DNA of 64,000 nt, taken from assembly GCA_964030785.1 (NCBI GenBank), contig OZ034969.1:44925201-44989200 (forward strand), given 5' to 3'. The stretch's first letter is position 1; the number at the start of each line of letters is the position of its first letter. Positions 1 through 12,717 of this stretch are shown here, piece by piece. The notes below the pieces were generated by a model that worked only from the letters and a program-made list of their open reading frames with translations, was not told the DNA's origin and ran no database searches. The translations under genes and the position numbers were made by a program. The stretch is from Siderastrea siderea (taxonomy: Eukaryota; Cnidaria; Anthozoa; Scleractinia; Rhizangiidae).

Positions 1-150
1 CCCTTGCTTATGTGACTTGTGCACCAGCTTGACTATTGAGAAAGGGACTCCTTGTAGTCTGTCAAAAGCTCCGGTATAAATGCTGAAAAAATTGATTTTA
101 CCAAATTAATCGTTCACCCTAATACTGATCTGTCTTTTGTTGTTGTGTAG

Positions 151-3100
151 GAGGTTGATGAAGAAGATGAGCAAGCATTTGAAGCTTTCATGTCCAAAGA
201 CACCCCAGCCAGGAGAACTCTGGCTGATGTGATCATGGAAAAGATCCAGGACAAGAAGACAGAAATAGAAAGTCAGATGTCTGGTATGTCCCACCCTTTG
301 CTGAAAACTGGATGAAGATAAAACTAGAACAGTTTTTTTCGTCTAAGTTTTGTGATGTTGTGTCATTTTTATGTAACAGAGAGAACCACAGCTCCACAGA
401 TGGATGAAAGACTGGTTGAAGTTTTCAAAGGGTAAGTGGATGGTTAGTACAGTATTAAACAATCAGATAATGTGTTTTCATTTGATAATTGAGAGAAACT
501 CGGAGGGGATGTTAGCTTCACTGCTCTTTTACTTAAAATAGAAAAAAAGAATATGAAATAGGAAGTGGCAAGAAGCCAAGAAAGAAAGCTTAATTATATA
601 AAGCCTTTAGGATAATTAGGATAACAAATTATAATGCAATGGGTTCTCAACTAAAAAAGTGTTGCTTTGTAACAGTTTCTCAAATTTTGAAGAACTAGAC
701 TATGTTTTGGTGTTACACAGTGTCAGAAAACTCAACATTGACAGGTTTCAATGCAGGTTATATAACTGAACGATTTTTTTTGGCGGCAGTTTTTGGTGGG
801 CAGCCCCATTAAAAATTATTTAATAGATATTTGATCTCAATCCCTTTGTTTGATCTGTTGTAGAGTGGGACAAATCTTGGCCAAATACAGATCTGGAAAG
901 CTGCCCAAGGCTTTTAAAGTGATTCCTTCGCTCACTAACTGGGAGGATGTAAGCTATACTGTCAATCCTTGATGTTGTTTGAAATGGCTTGAAATCCGGC
1001 TAGCCAGTAGAGGAATAGCCCTAAGCGATTCTCTTTTTCTTCAAGGTGCTGTATTTGACAGAACCTGATCAATGGACTGCAGCAGCCATGTTCCAGGCTA
1101 CAAGGACTTTTGTATCAAATTTAAATGCTAAAATGGCCCAGAGGTGTGTAAATAACAAGATATGGTTGTCTTCTGATAACTTGAACCTTCAAGGGAAATA
1201 AAAACACTTAGAGTTATAGAAAATAAAGAAAATGCCCTGAACAGGAGTCACATTCACTTTAGTTAGATGGATGTTTTAGTTACTGAGGGTTTGAGTTCCC
1301 GAGAGTTGCAAGGTGGAATTAACGTATCAATGCAAATGACCAACTGAATGAAGTTTATATGCTACATCATCTGGCTTGGTAAAAGATGATGTAGTATGTA
1401 AACTTTATTCAGTTGATCATTTGCAGTACTGAAATACGTTAATTCATCCTTGCAATCTCAGTTGACTTTTTCGCATCTACAGTACGTGTATGACCTAAAT
1501 TTCTTACAATCTTTCTCTCAAACCATTTAATTTCTTGTTGCATTTTATTAGGTTCTTTAATTTAGTGTTGCTTCCAAGAGTGAGAGATGACATTGCTGAA
1601 TACAAACGACTGAACTACCATCTTTACATGGTGAGATACACTTGAAGTTTGAACCATAGTTCGATACCCACATTGGTTTTTTTTTTTTGCAAACTGCTTA
1701 GCTGGGCAAGTATTGTTGAGTGCTCGCTTGGCTAGATGAAGGGTACCAAGACTCTACTAGGGGAAAACTTCTTTATCGCTGCGACTTGAACTTCTACAGA
1801 TCCTCTGCTGATACTCACCCCAACTACTTGCTACAATCAAGCTTCTTTTGTGCTGTGCTGTAAACATGTTTGCAACCCAAACTAGAGGAAGACCAGATGG
1901 TGCCAGAAGAAGATAAAGTTAAGAGAATTCAAAAGAAGAACAGCTGAGATTGGCAAAAGGAAGACAAATTAAGTTCAGCCAATCCAGTACGAGAAAAACT
2001 TAAGTGTTTGCGAAGAAATTGCCCTTGTACTCAGTGCTCAAGGAGGCCTTGGCAAAGCATCCAGGAAATTACAAACCTGTCTACAGCATGCCCTTAGTTA
2101 AGTAGACAAACAGGAAAACTTTTAGGGAGAGAAGGCATTACACTTATATCAACAATTCCACTACCAAAATTATTTCAAGGCTAGAAAAACAATTAAATCA
2201 ATGCCCAAAAATTAGCTTCACGACAGTATGTTAAAATTTACTCATCTGCCGGACAAGTTTTTGAGTTCTTAGGCTTGTTTGTGGGTATCTTGTATGATTC
2301 GACAGCTGCTAATAAGTATTCATCCTTGAAAGTTAACATCACAGATAGCTAATTCATTTGTTCTTTTAATTCACTGCAGTGTTTCTATTTGTTCTGTTGC
2401 AGTCATTAAAAAAAGCTCTTTTTAAACCTGCTGCATTCTTCAAAGGAATTTTATTACCTTTATGTGAGGTATGTTGTACAGTTGCTGTCAAAAACTCAGA
2501 CTATGTTTTCACTAAAAAGGTTTAGGGTTTTTATGGTTAAAATGGTTTCAATTTTAAGTAGTTTTTCTTTGAATCTACAGAGTAGAACATGCACCCTTCG
2601 CGAGGCCATAATCGTGGGAAGTTTAATCTCAAAGACAAGTATTCCTGTTCTTCATGCAAGTGCTGCCATGTTGAAGATTGCTGAGATGGATTATTCAGGT
2701 ATTTAACGCTTTCATTACACAACCGTATGGACCCACTGGCACAGTGTTATAGAAAACACATTGGTGAACTGAGGTGTGAAGGGAAAACTGGGTTGATGGA
2801 AGCTGGTCCAGAAAAGTGGTCTGGCCGTGCAATATCATCTGTTTATTCAGCGTGTGTGCCGTTTAATCTCTTCGAGTATTTGGAAGGAGATTTTCATAAT
2901 TTCAAGCATAAAAATAGTGGCATGGTAAAATACTTATCAACTGAGTAAGGCTGAGCCATAATTTTAGCTCTTAGTGATGCCCTTGATGACCTCTAGCTGA
3001 ATATTTTAAGGTCTGGCCTCCCCACTCAGCTAGTAAGTTCATAGTATGTTTATTGGTAGTGTTATGTCTGTCGTGGAGTGGGAGTAGTGGGGAAGCGAGG

Positions 3101-6100
3101 GAGGGGTGGGGTGGGGTTGGGGAGAGGAGAACCTTTTTGCTTTCTGAAGCCTGTACTCTTGTCCTTGGCAGATCTTGCCACTTTCACGTTTATGCAAAAT
3201 GATACAATGTTACGCATGAAAGAGGCTGTCCTCTGAAAATAATAAAACCCTAAACAATCAGTTATTTTGGATGTCTCTAGTTAAACTGAAAGTTATGCCC
3301 CACCCGGCGAGAAATATAGAAATGGATCCCCCCTCCCCCACCAAAAGTAATCGTCCAACTGAAAATACACTAATGTTTACGCCATCGCAAAGTAAACGCA
3401 GGGTAATTGAATCCCGCCGATATTTATTTAGAAAATTGCTGTCATTCAAACGGGAACGTCGGGTTTGTCAGCAAATTCGTCAAATCCAGAGGAGTCTTAA
3501 ATGTTTATGTATGTCTTTTTTAGATAAGTGAGCAACAATTATTATATTTTTTTGCAAGAATGCACGTTAGAGGGACCAAAATAGATTTGACAGGGTATGG
3601 GGCGAATGGGATTAAAATTGTTACAGGCTGTGGAGGAAGAGAAATTTGAAGGCAGAATTGCAGGGTGAAAATTCCTTAGTGGAAGGGGGATATGCGTCAT
3701 TTTGTGGTCAGGATTAACCGGGGAACGTTGATCCCTTTGTTGAAAAGTGGGATGGAAAGCTGAAATCGTGTAATCAAGACATCAAATTTTATACTAAAAC
3801 ATTTTGAGTGACACAAAATAGTTGCCGTTTAGGAAGTTGATAACGGGACAGCTGACTGGAGCCCGCATTTTTGCTTTTTTTTGTTTGAATGAACGGGGCT
3901 TAAATTGACGCAAAGAGTCGGTAGAATTTCTAAACGAAGAAAGGAAATGAACTCAAGTCTTGAGGTCTCGGATTCTATCGAGAAAGGGCACATCGATAAT
4001 TCCAGAAGCATTAATCCCGGAATAAATTGACCGACACTCCTGAGGGCGAGAATGAACTTAAATTGAGAGACCGTGAACAGTGCATTTAAAGATTCAAATG
4101 CTTAGATAAGAAACCTGGCTGTTTAAGTTTGTCTTTCCCTATAAACGAAAATAGGATTTAGAGTTCGGGAATAGTATCGTCGAGGGTAGTATAACGCTCC
4201 TCTTATTTATATTAAGACGAAGTTGTTTTTTAATTCGAGCTAAATTTATGGAGAGTTAATTTCCTACATGGATAATAAGTTAAACTGAAAAGCATTCTCT
4301 CTCTTTTTTTCTTTTGAAGAGACATTTTTATCTCGTAGATGCAATAGCAACTACGAGTTTAATATTGTAGTGGAGGTGAGCGCGTTCCTTAGCACATTCC
4401 TGTGGTTATTTTCGTGAGCTGTTTGCGAGATCTTCCGGTAATTCCAAGAGAGGAACTTCGCTTTATTATCGGGCTATGTCGGAGACACTTTCGTTATTTT
4501 TAGGCGCTGGTGTATCAGATAACTAGGGTCCCTGGAATTCCTGCTGTTTTTAAAAGTAGTAACTTGTGTCGTTTATCAATGATTTCACACTCAGTAATAA
4601 TAAATATTCATTCAATATGTTGTGGCAAAGTTTAAGAAAAATAGTGTAAAATAGTGTTAGATCACAGCGAACAGGGATGTGTTCTTAGGATAGTTTTTGT
4701 CAGGAGCATATCGTGATTATACTTGTGTTAGTTGTGAAGCATACACAGTCGACGAGAACAGTCGATTTCCGGTTTTGATTGCATAGTCAGAGATCTTGTA
4801 TGGTGCAGTGTTTGATTTTGCTGATGTGACTGAAAGTGGAATTCTGTTTTGGAACATTCAAGTCACCTTTTGTGTCTTCTGTCCATTGGCGATTGTTGAG
4901 ATACACAGAAAGGATTGATTAAACAAGAGAAAAACAGGAAACAGGAATGGAACAGACGAAAAGCGACATTTTGATATTCTATTTTGGTGTAATACGAAGA
5001 CGCTTGTTGAGCGTGCTAGTCGAAAGTTAATGGCTTCGGGAACCTAAAAGCTGGCTGAAACGCGGTTGAAGGCTTTCAGACAGTGAAGAAACAACACAGG
5101 AACAATGATTTGATTTACTATGTAAACTTAGTTGGCTATTTGTTGTCATTTTTAGTTTCCTGACTAAACTAGCTTTCAAGTTCCATACAAATCCTTATAT
5201 TTTGCCACTAAAGTGTTCTGCTCTTGAGCCTGGTTGGCCTGTGCAACAATCATAAGATCTCGTCCCTGGGGCGGTTATTCATTTGTCTACATTATTCGTT
5301 ACTGCGTTATACTTGCATTTTTGCAAGCTGTATTAATTCAATGTAAATGTTTTAAATTATTCAGGTGCAAATAGTATTTTCCTGCGGCAATTTTTCGACA
5401 AGAAGTACGCGTTACCCTTTAGGGTTATAGATGCGGTGGTGTACCATTTTCTACGGTGAGTTTACTCGTTTTTTCGTAGACCTTTCAAAGAAACTGTGCT
5501 GTTCGTCGGTGGGGAGGAAACACTTGTTGTTAACTGAATTGATGTAGGCTAAATTAGCCCCCGTGTTCGAAGAGATTCAAAAGACGAGTTTCGAGCGTTG
5601 TAGGGGAAGATTAGAGTTCGCTTTGACGAAGGGTTAGCAATCGAAGCGCCCGCTTTTGAATCTCTCTACCGTAGCCAATTGAGCTTATTTCAATTTCGTT
5701 GATGTCAAATTTTAGTCCTTGCAGTGGTAGGCAGAATATAAGAGTAGCATTGCAGCACAGGATTACCACTCTCTGTGTTGTGTACTGTGCATTTATAATG
5801 GCTGTATCGGTTTATCAAACTAGCAGAACCAAAGGGGGAGTTCAGGGCTTTTTAAACCGAGGAAGTGAAATGCGGAACTCTCAAAATTACTGCCATGTTG
5901 TCTTTCTCTGTTTTTGTTGTTGTTGTCGTTTTTTTTTTTCGGTGGTTTGATTCGCGAAAGCGATATTATTTTGAGGGTGGTACTCCTGTGATTGCGGGTT
6001 GCAGCACGGTTGCTGGAGTAGCAAACAGCACGGGGTTGATTTTGAAGGTACGGGCAGATTTTGAGAAGGCGGGGGATAGGTCATCTATATGTAATCCCTT

Positions 6101-9100
6101 TAATCCGATATTTGTTTTATCAGATTTTTGTCCGACCAGCGTTGTCTCCCAGTATTGTGGCATCAAAGTTTACTTACATTTGTACAACGGTAAGTGACAT
6201 TTTCATTCATTTAACTTTATTTAAACACGGTTAAAAACATACTGAAAGTATAAATTCTAACTACATGAAATGTAACTACTAGAACTACACAAAAGGCGTT
6301 GATTAATAATTAATAACAGTAATATGCACAGAAGGATGCCTGCTTTCCATGAATGCCGTATTTTGACTAGAATTATCCATAATTATCAAAGAAATTGCTG
6401 CAGCCGGATTTGAAGCTAGTGTGAGTTTGCGCTTGCCGCAGCACAGCACCGTGGTGCGGGGCAGTGGAATAGCTGTAGCTTGCCCTCACAGTCCCTTAAT
6501 ATATAACTTGAAATGTCACTACGGCCGGTGAACTTTGATCGCAGATATTCTGGGACAACACCATTTAGAGATTTATAGACCGTAGTACGTAGCTGTTTGA
6601 ATTTTCCGCTTAAAGGCGCTACGTCACGAGGATTTTGCTATTTTAGGTCAATTCTGTGCTAAAATCAATACCTAGTGCTTTGTCTCATACACAAAGTGCT
6701 CCTGTAAAACTATGACGAAGATATCAAATGAAATTTACCAGGGACAGCTAACCCTAATTTTTTGGGGTGATTTTTGGTAACATAGCATCAAAACTTGATA
6801 AAATTGGCCCATTGTTTTCAAGTTTCAATCCATTTCCATCCTTGCCATCGGTGGCAACAGACCATTATTTTTGGAATTCAATTGATACGAAGAAACTTTT
6901 TAGCTTTTTAAAAAGATACTAAAATAGCGTGACATAACCCCTTTAACATCTAGTTTTTTCCAGGCAAGTATTTTAAAAAGATTTTCGACATTGGCATCAT
7001 CAGAAGAGAACGTTAGCGGCAACTCGATTTTGTAGACGATTTTGTAGCTTTTGTTGATTCCCGCCTCTTTGCGCTTTTTTAATTGCAAAATATTTGGTGC
7101 AGTTTCTCCCGATTCCCGCCAACTTGAGAATTCCGGTTCCCACCTCCTCTGTTCCCACCTCCCGTACACTTCCTACCCGTTTTCTCTCGGGTTTCCCCCC
7201 CCCCCCCCCCCCGCCACCAGCCTGCGTGCAGACGTCTCCTATTTTCTTTGAGCAAGGAAATAGGAGACGTCTGCAGGCAGGCTACGCCCCCCCCTTTCCC
7301 AACTAATCACGTATTGCAGTTGATGGCAGCGGGCTGCCGTAGCGGGCTTCTCAAACACCAGCTGAAGAGAAGACATCACTATCTCCCAGTTTTCTCCGCT
7401 GACAACGTAGTGCTACCCCCTCAGTAGTTTTTGTAGTGTCCTCAGATTTCGCTGTTCATGTTATCAAAGATGGCGTCCGAAAACTTGCCGAAATATGGCG
7501 TGTGAATACTTGGCGAAGACTTAACACGCTATAATCGTCTTTATTATTTAATGTAAGACAATTTTGAATCTCTATTTTGTACAGGTATAAGGAGGATATT
7601 TCTAGTGAACAGAAAGATGCTCTAATGGAATTATGTCGAGTACATGTCCACACTCAGGTAACTGGCTGGCAAGGTTGCAATCTCAGGGTCCTACGGGAAT
7701 CTATCTCTCCGTCTGATTGCCTGCCTGTCTTTGTCTGCCTACAGCCTGCGAGTAGTACCTAATTTAAGCGATGGCGATTGTGGGGGGGGGGGGGGGGGGG
7801 GGGGGGGCGAAATACACGCGCGCGCGAAAATTTCGCGTCGACCCTCCTCGAAATTTTCGCGCGTGCACGCGTGTATTTCGCCCGCCTCACAGTCGTTATC
7901 GCCAAAATTAGAGACTACTCGCAGTCTACCTGTGTTGTTGTTTTTTCTGCATGTGACGCCCGTCAGATGATGTTTCTTGCTAGGCTACTATAGCATGAAC
8001 TGTACCTTGGTAGATCGTTTTAATGGTTTTCCTTTATGGCAGGCGCTAAAAAGGGGATTCGTATGCACGAAGGACGAGAAGCCAGCGCTGAGTGCCCCCC
8101 TCTCCCTTCCCTTGTGGCGTGTGCCGCGCAGGCTGTCAATTAGTTTATCCCACGCCCGTAGCCTGACGTTTCTGATAACCGAGGCAACTGCGAAGCGCCG
8201 AAGGTGCGATAGCCTGCGTAGCAAGCGTTTCCGTGGGAGCTTGGCGAGAGCAATTTGCCGCGCTCTCGCCCCATTTTCCGCGCGGCTAAAACTTCGAAAA
8301 TCCCGTTCTTCGAAAAACCCCATGGAAACGCTTGCTACGCAGGCTAAAAGCGCGAGCTTTTTAGGGTTGTCTGGGGGCATGCTCCCCCAGAAAATTTCGA
8401 AATCTAGACGCTTGGAAATGCCATTTTAGCGTTTTCCTGATGGTATTTTCCCCCAAACATAAGTAAAATCCAAACTTCAAAATTTTTAAAACTGTTCCAT
8501 TCAGAAATGAAATTTTAGAAGCTCTTATATGTTATTTCAGCATTAGTGACGGAAAAACTTTCAATCTCGTTCACGTGCACCAGTTCGAGTGTACTAGTGC
8601 TGAAGCGTACTCTCTACTTAAGACCTTGCTGTTATTTGGAGAAAGCTAAAGCAATTCTCCTATGACCACTGGCGTCCCATTTTTGCAATATTTCCAACGG
8701 CTCCGGAGAGATGTCGTGAACGTATGCAAGGGCAAGACCTTTCAGGCGGTCTGCGCCCATTATTGATCTGGACCACGTCTTCAATCGGTAACGAGGCTGG
8801 ACGCCGTGTACACTGACCCACTGGAGAAACTGGTGGGCTCGCGACCAGCACATAAGCGAAGTATTTAAAATATATAACCTTTGAATGCAGAGGTCCACAC
8901 GACGCGTAAATAAACCGCACTGGATCTGTATTGCCGGATCTCTGGTGTAGAGATGCTGGAGCCAGACGTCACTCGAAGTGTAATTGAACAAAACTGAATG
9001 CAAGGCTGGCACTACGGCAAAGGGCTGATTTATTTAAGGCCAATATTTCGGCTAACAGAATTAGCCTTCGTCAGGGCCAGAGCTATACTGAAGGAAAAAC

Positions 9101-9529
9101 AGTTAGCCTTAAAAAAATCAGCCCTTTGCCGTAGTGCCAGCTTTGCATTCAGTTTTGTTGAAGTATTAACTCACACTTTAGGGTACCAATGGCGTGGTTT
9201 ACTGTCAGAAACATTATATTATTAAATAATTTATTTTTTATTTAAGTTTTAAACCACAAGGAAAAAGTTTTACCGAGGGAACTGCCTCGGTTGTCTTAAT
9301 ACTGGGAATACTGGCTACGGGCCTGTATCCAAACAGACTAGGGAAAGTTAAATTGATTAGACTCGGATTTTCAGTTGTTTGAGGTAACGTCTTTTTTATC
9401 GTCAAATCACCGTGTACAAGGTGATTTTGAGCTTGGTGTGTTTTTTTGTCGTAGATTACGCCGGAAGTGCGTCGTGAGCTGACTCATTCCAAGTCAAGGG
9501 AAGAAAAAGGAGAATCAATGGACCTGTAG
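151..9529 (+). CDS. BYSL: Bystin, 3' eleven coding exons (5' end outside window)
   Basis: Exons I could join: 151-283, 380-431, 864-948, 1046-1143, 1552-1630, 2403-2468, 2581-2698, 5365-5455, 6124-6189, 7585-7657 and 9455-9529 (stop TAG). They total 936 nt, keep one frame and have AG/GT borders throughout. The 311 residues follow bystin almost without gaps: [46 protein letters not shown] segment (here [10 protein letters not shown]), [17 protein letters not shown] and a C-terminal TPEVRREL. Bystin (Enp1 in yeast) is a nucleolar/cytoplasmic factor for 40S subunit maturation and 18S rRNA processing; that role is family knowledge. The N-terminal third is missing because the window opens in an intron. 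The 6124-6189 exon (66 nt) is easy to miss because the frame around it looks like noise. No intact polyadenylation signal stood out just after the stop. Confidence 0.95.
1300..1470. repeat. Palindromic MITE-like element in bystin intron
   Basis: The left arm (about 1300-1371) and right arm (about 1386-1470) are imperfect inverted copies, e.g. ATTAACGTAT against ATACGTTAAT and CTACATCATCT against AGATGATGTAG. The spacer is about 15 bp. There is no coding capacity. It is probably a short non-autonomous foldback element; the family was not identified. Confidence 0.75.
2699..5364. other. Long bystin intron, no gene seen
   Basis: This 2.67 kb intron separates the exons ending GATTATTCAG and starting GTGCAAATAG. 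I see no other exon in it. A G-rich stretch lies at about 3078-3130 (runs GGGG-AAGCGAGGGAGGGG-TGGGG-TGGGG), which could form a quadruplex on the + strand. The short open frames in it are not conserved-looking. Confidence 0.6.
6610..6946. repeat. MITE with TTAA at both ends
   Basis: The left end TTAAAGGCGCTACGTCACG (6610-6628) matches the right end CGTGACATAACCCCTTTAA (about 6928-6946) as an imperfect inverted repeat. Both ends carry TTAA, the target used by piggyBac- and Kolobok-type elements. There is no coding sequence. It lies in the bystin intron between the 6124-6189 and 7585-7657 exons. Confidence 0.55.
7195..7283. repeat. 18-nt C run followed by a perfect-type hairpin
   Basis: A run of 18 C (7195-7212) is followed by two inverted arms, AGCCTGCGTGCAGACGTCTCC (7219 on) and GGAGACGTCTGCAGGCAGGCT (to 7283), with a spacer of about 20 bp. 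This is a repeat remnant in a bystin intron; the length of the C run is prone to sequencing error. Confidence 0.7.
7744..7927. repeat. Palindromic MITE with embedded 26-nt G run
   Basis: Outer arms GCCTGCGAGTAGTACCTAATTT and AAATTAGAGACTACTCGCAGTC are inverted copies. The inner arms (7808-7882) are GCGAAATACACGCGCGCG and its inverted partner around a short centre containing GTCGAC. A run of 26 G occupies 7782-7807 in the left arm only; at the matching place the right arm has just GGCGGGC-like sequence. The G run therefore expanded after the palindrome formed, or is an assembly artefact. Confidence 0.8.
8211..8345. repeat. Short TIR element, CCTGCGTAGCAAGCG family
   Basis: The ends are a 21-bp near-perfect inverted repeat: AGCCTGCGTAGCAAGCGTTTC at 8211 and GAAACGCTTGCTACGCAGGCT ending near 8345. 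The interior is GC-rich and non-coding. A second, diverged copy lies at about 38421-38561, so this is a dispersed family in this genome. Confidence 0.8.
8632..9012 (-). other. Unidentified open frame in bystin intron, probably repeat-derived
   Basis: A 126-codon open frame, richer in GC than the flanking intron, contains motifs such as [11 protein letters not shown] do not recognise a family. It overlaps the left arm of the inverted-repeat element at 8985-9162 and has no visible introns or promoter. It is most likely a piece of a mobile element rather than a host gene; a real short gene is possible but unsupported. Confidence 0.2.
8985..9162. repeat. Inverted-repeat element with TTCGTCAGG-type core
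   Basis: The arms TGAACAAAACTGAATGCAAG (8985 on) and CTTTGCATTCAGTTTTGTTG (to about 9161) frame a core containing ATTTCGGCTAACAGAATTAGCCTTCGTCAGG. Such cores are common in short cnidarian repeats linked to Penelope-like termini; that link is inference. Confidence 0.6.
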
Positions 9530-10968
9530 ACTGATTGTCGTCATGTGTTGTATGATAGCTGCGAAAATGTCCTTCTTATCCTCATCTGCAAAACGATCGT
9601 CCAAGACACGGAAAAAAGAATCGTAAAGAATCTTAAACTACTGTATGCTCTCTGAGGTGTCTTGGACATACTCTGATGGATTTTTAAAAAGATCTCTTTC
9701 AAATAATATTTTTTAATCCATGGCCCAGATGTAAAATGTGAATGCTGGTCTAAATCCAAGTCGCTTTGTCTCTCTAAAGCTCGCGTGGACGATTGCACAA
9801 AGAGCCGATAGTAGCGATACTATCACGTATAACTGACTCCCCCTAGTGCTATTCAAACACGCACGAACTGCCTGCAGCCAACGAAAGGAACAGAGGTTTT
9901 CTTAGACGCCTTCATGAAGAATTGTCAGCCGAAGACGCAAATATGAGAAACTGTAAGACACTGTAAAGGTGTTGTCACAGGAAACAATTTTTCCTGCAAC
10001 TTATCTCGCAACGTTGCAAAAAGCAGGAGCCTAATCTACTTTTCCTGCAACTCACAACGCAATTTTTCGTTGTGAGACATGTTGCGAAGAGGGGGTGTTA
10101 CATGTCGAATTTAATCCTTCCTATAAATACAGAGTTACCAACTAGCTACTTATCTTTGTGGTTTTCCCAGGTTTGCGAAAATTGGGAAATGCCGAACATT
10201 TATTTAGTTTAAGAAGGAAAACTGTCGGGAATCCCGTCTGGATCGCCCGATATGAATATCGGAAAGAACGAGTTTACCGTCTCAATTTTATCCGTGGCTG
10301 AAACACGCTGATTCCTTTGCCCATTTCAAGTGTGCAACTTTTTATGTGGTGGTGTTAGCCAAACACTAACTTTTGCTAATTTGTGTTAGATTTCGTCACA
10401 TGAAAAGACGGGCCTATTAGGACGAGCATTTTTTCATTACACTGTAGCCGTGTCAAAGTTATAGTTCAAAAACAAACCGTCTATAAATTCACAGTCTTTT
10501 GTTTGTTATCATGGCTACCAGGATTGCAGCGCTTCTCGTAGCATCAACACTGATCAATAGTTGCATCTTTTATCGCCCAAAACTGTTATGTAAGGCTACC
10601 AGGTCTGGAACTAATTGGTTGAGGATAGGAGCTGAAAATATGTGTTTAAAAATCAGACAATTTACAGAGTTTGAATGGTTACAGGGGTCCCTCTGTCTTG
10701 ATTCTTGACTTATACTTTAAGACTTCTTATCCAAACATTATCAACTTGTTAAGAAAGACTTCTGAATTATGAAATACCCTCTCATCAGACCATTTCCTTC
10801 TGATTAATTTCTGCAGCTACATTGACAGTCGAAACTGCAAAATCCTTGCTAGGACGGTTTGAAGAAAAAAAAAACGCATTAAGAACCCGAGAATAACAAT
10901 AGCGTGTGTTAACACAGGGTGTGTGGGTTGCTAACTAACAAAAATAAAATAAAGTTCAAGCAAGTAGC
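9530..10968. other. Intergenic DNA 3' of bystin
   Basis: I find no supported gene here. The 9541-9798 and 10499-10708 open frames lack recognisable domains. At about 9970-10110 there is a degenerate inverted-repeat-like patch (TTTCCTGCAACTTATCTCGCAAC and GTTGTGAGACATGTTGCGA) that may be a worn MITE. Confidence 0.4.
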
Positions 10969-12055
10969 CAGGGTCTGGAAGGGGGGCTCCTGATCCCGCA
11001 TTCCCGCTCCTCTTTCAAGCGAATCCCGAATCCCGCACTCTTTGTCGTCGCTTTCCCGAATCCCGTTTTTTCTTTCCGCAAAAATTCATTTACAAAAGGA
11101 CTAATTTTTGTATAAGCTAATGAATTTAAGATGTAGATTTGCCCGTTTGGTTGTTACTTTGATTTTACGTGTGTTGTGGGCAAAATGGAATTAGCTCTTC
11201 ATACCTTAGTACGATGAAAGAGCCCGATATGAAAGCGTGATGGGTCTTCCTGTACGCGTGCGCACAGGAGAAAGTTTCGACGCCACTGCTTGATGATGCC
11301 TTTTTGACTCTGGCAATCGTGACCTCAGGGTTTTCCCCGAGGCCTTTACTTCTTGCGATGTCATCTAGTCCGGTAAAAGTTTTCAAATACTTTTGAAATA
11401 TAAAAAGATCCTTGTGATCCTCGCTGAGCGGAACATTAAACTTTTCTTTGTGCGTCGCCCCCGTACTTCTGGCGCTAGAAGTTTCGTCTGTGGCCAGGAA
11501 GAATGACACCAAAACTCTGACTGTGCTCTCCATTGAAGCAGAGCTGGCATCATTGCTTGCCATATCAAGCGGTAAAACGATCCTGGTGGAACCTCTCGAT
11601 TATAATAAAAGTAAACGAGCGAAGAGCAAGAGCGATATTAGAATTTATCGAGTATTAAATAAACCACGTGCGACACGTTCACTCTCCAGGCATCTGCTTG
11701 TAACAAAATACCCTCTGTTTTATTTGAGGATTACTTGACAGTTTCAATTAGATAACTATTAACTAGTCACACTTGACAGTTGTTTGTTTTTGTTTTTCAA
11801 CAGGAGAGACTTGCCAGTTAGCACTCGCCTGTTTGATTCGCTTTCGCGGTCATTGTGTTCATCTAGGCGGTGAAAATTTCCCGGATTCCCAACAATCGGG
11901 CAAGAATTCCCGTGTCCCGTGCTCAAATTCTTTTCAATCCCGCTTCCCGGGATGTAGTCAATTCCCGAATCCCGTCAAAATATTTTGCGTTTTCCCGAAT
12001 CCCGCACTGTATTTTGGTCAAATCCCGGATCCCGAAAATACCCTTCCAGACCCTG
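10969..12055. mobile_element. 1.09 kb non-autonomous DNA transposon with 6-bp TSD
   Basis: The ends are CAGGGTCTGGAAGG (10969 on) and CCTTCCAGACCCTG (to 12055). The hexamer AGTAGC sits directly outside both ends (10963-10968 and 12056-12061), which reads as a target-site duplication. Both subterminal regions are dense in TCCCGAATCCCG-like repeats (about 10995-11075 and 11875-12040), probable transposase-binding arrays. CAGGG ends recall hAT elements, but hAT duplications are usually 8 bp, so the superfamily is open. The centre holds a 132-codon minus-strand frame (11165-11563) that I cannot identify. Confidence 0.75.
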
Positions 12056-12061
12056 AGTAGC

Positions 12062-12659
12062 GGGCATTCACTGCCGACTTGAAGCACTCTGTCGATTCCA
12101 ATGTTGTAATCTTGGGTGGTATTAAACCACTCGTTGAGATATAGCAACGCCTTGTTCGACCAAGGGATTCAAGTAGATTCACAATAATGCTTGCAAATGT
12201 CAGCGCGTACTAACTGGATTTCATAGACAAGCCTTTTCCTCCGCGTAGGATGCAAGGATCATTAAAGCTGGAAAAATTAACCATTCTCGAAATGCAAGCA
12301 GAAATTGTGTTTGTATTGGCCCATTCACTAATTGTCGTTGTTTAAGATATAAACAAAGCACTTGAGCATAATTGCTTTAATTTGCGTAACCCGTTACAAA
12401 CAAAACAACAAAAGGTTCTCGTATTTGTTTCTTTGTGAAAACACCAAGTTATTTTGTATTTCGCAATTTCTATACCGCGCCTTTTTTCACAGGAAAAACA
12501 ATCCCGCTGAGACGGCTGAGTCGTCGACATTAATAATTGAGCCAATTAAACGCCAGAAATACCATCAAAGTGATTGACAAGCGGAAATGCGCGGGTTTAT
12601 CTTAAAAGGCCAGTGATTATTGCTCGTGATTACTTTTCTTGGAGAATCCTCGCTGCAGG
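12062..12659 (+). promoter_or_regulatory. 5' flank of the inhibitor gene
   Basis: These 600 bp lie between the upstream transposon's target duplication and the start codon at 12660. They should contain the core promoter and 5' UTR of the large inhibitor gene. I see no clean TATA box; a TTATCTTAAAAGG patch at about 12597 is the nearest AT-rich candidate. The start is chosen because it is followed at once by a classical signal peptide that ends at a GT donor. Confidence 0.35.
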
Positions 12660-12717
12660 ATGAGGAAATTTTTCTGCGTTTTGCTGTTACTTGGGACCTT
12701 TGCTGCTGGCTCTCAAG
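12660..12717 (+). CDS. Inhibitor gene exon 1: start and signal peptide
   Basis: The exon encodes MRKFFCVLLLLGTFAAGSQ and then a split Gly codon. A basic n-region, a Leu-rich core and a small-residue c-region (AAGS) make it a good secretory signal. It ends in phase 1 at GTATGT, matching the phase of exon 2. A first exon holding only the signal peptide is typical of shuffled extracellular proteins. Confidence 0.85.

Noticed and set aside
11165..11563. 132-codon minus-strand frame as a host gene
   Set aside because: It lies wholly inside a TIR element with a target duplication and has no recognisable domain, so it is treated as element sequence.
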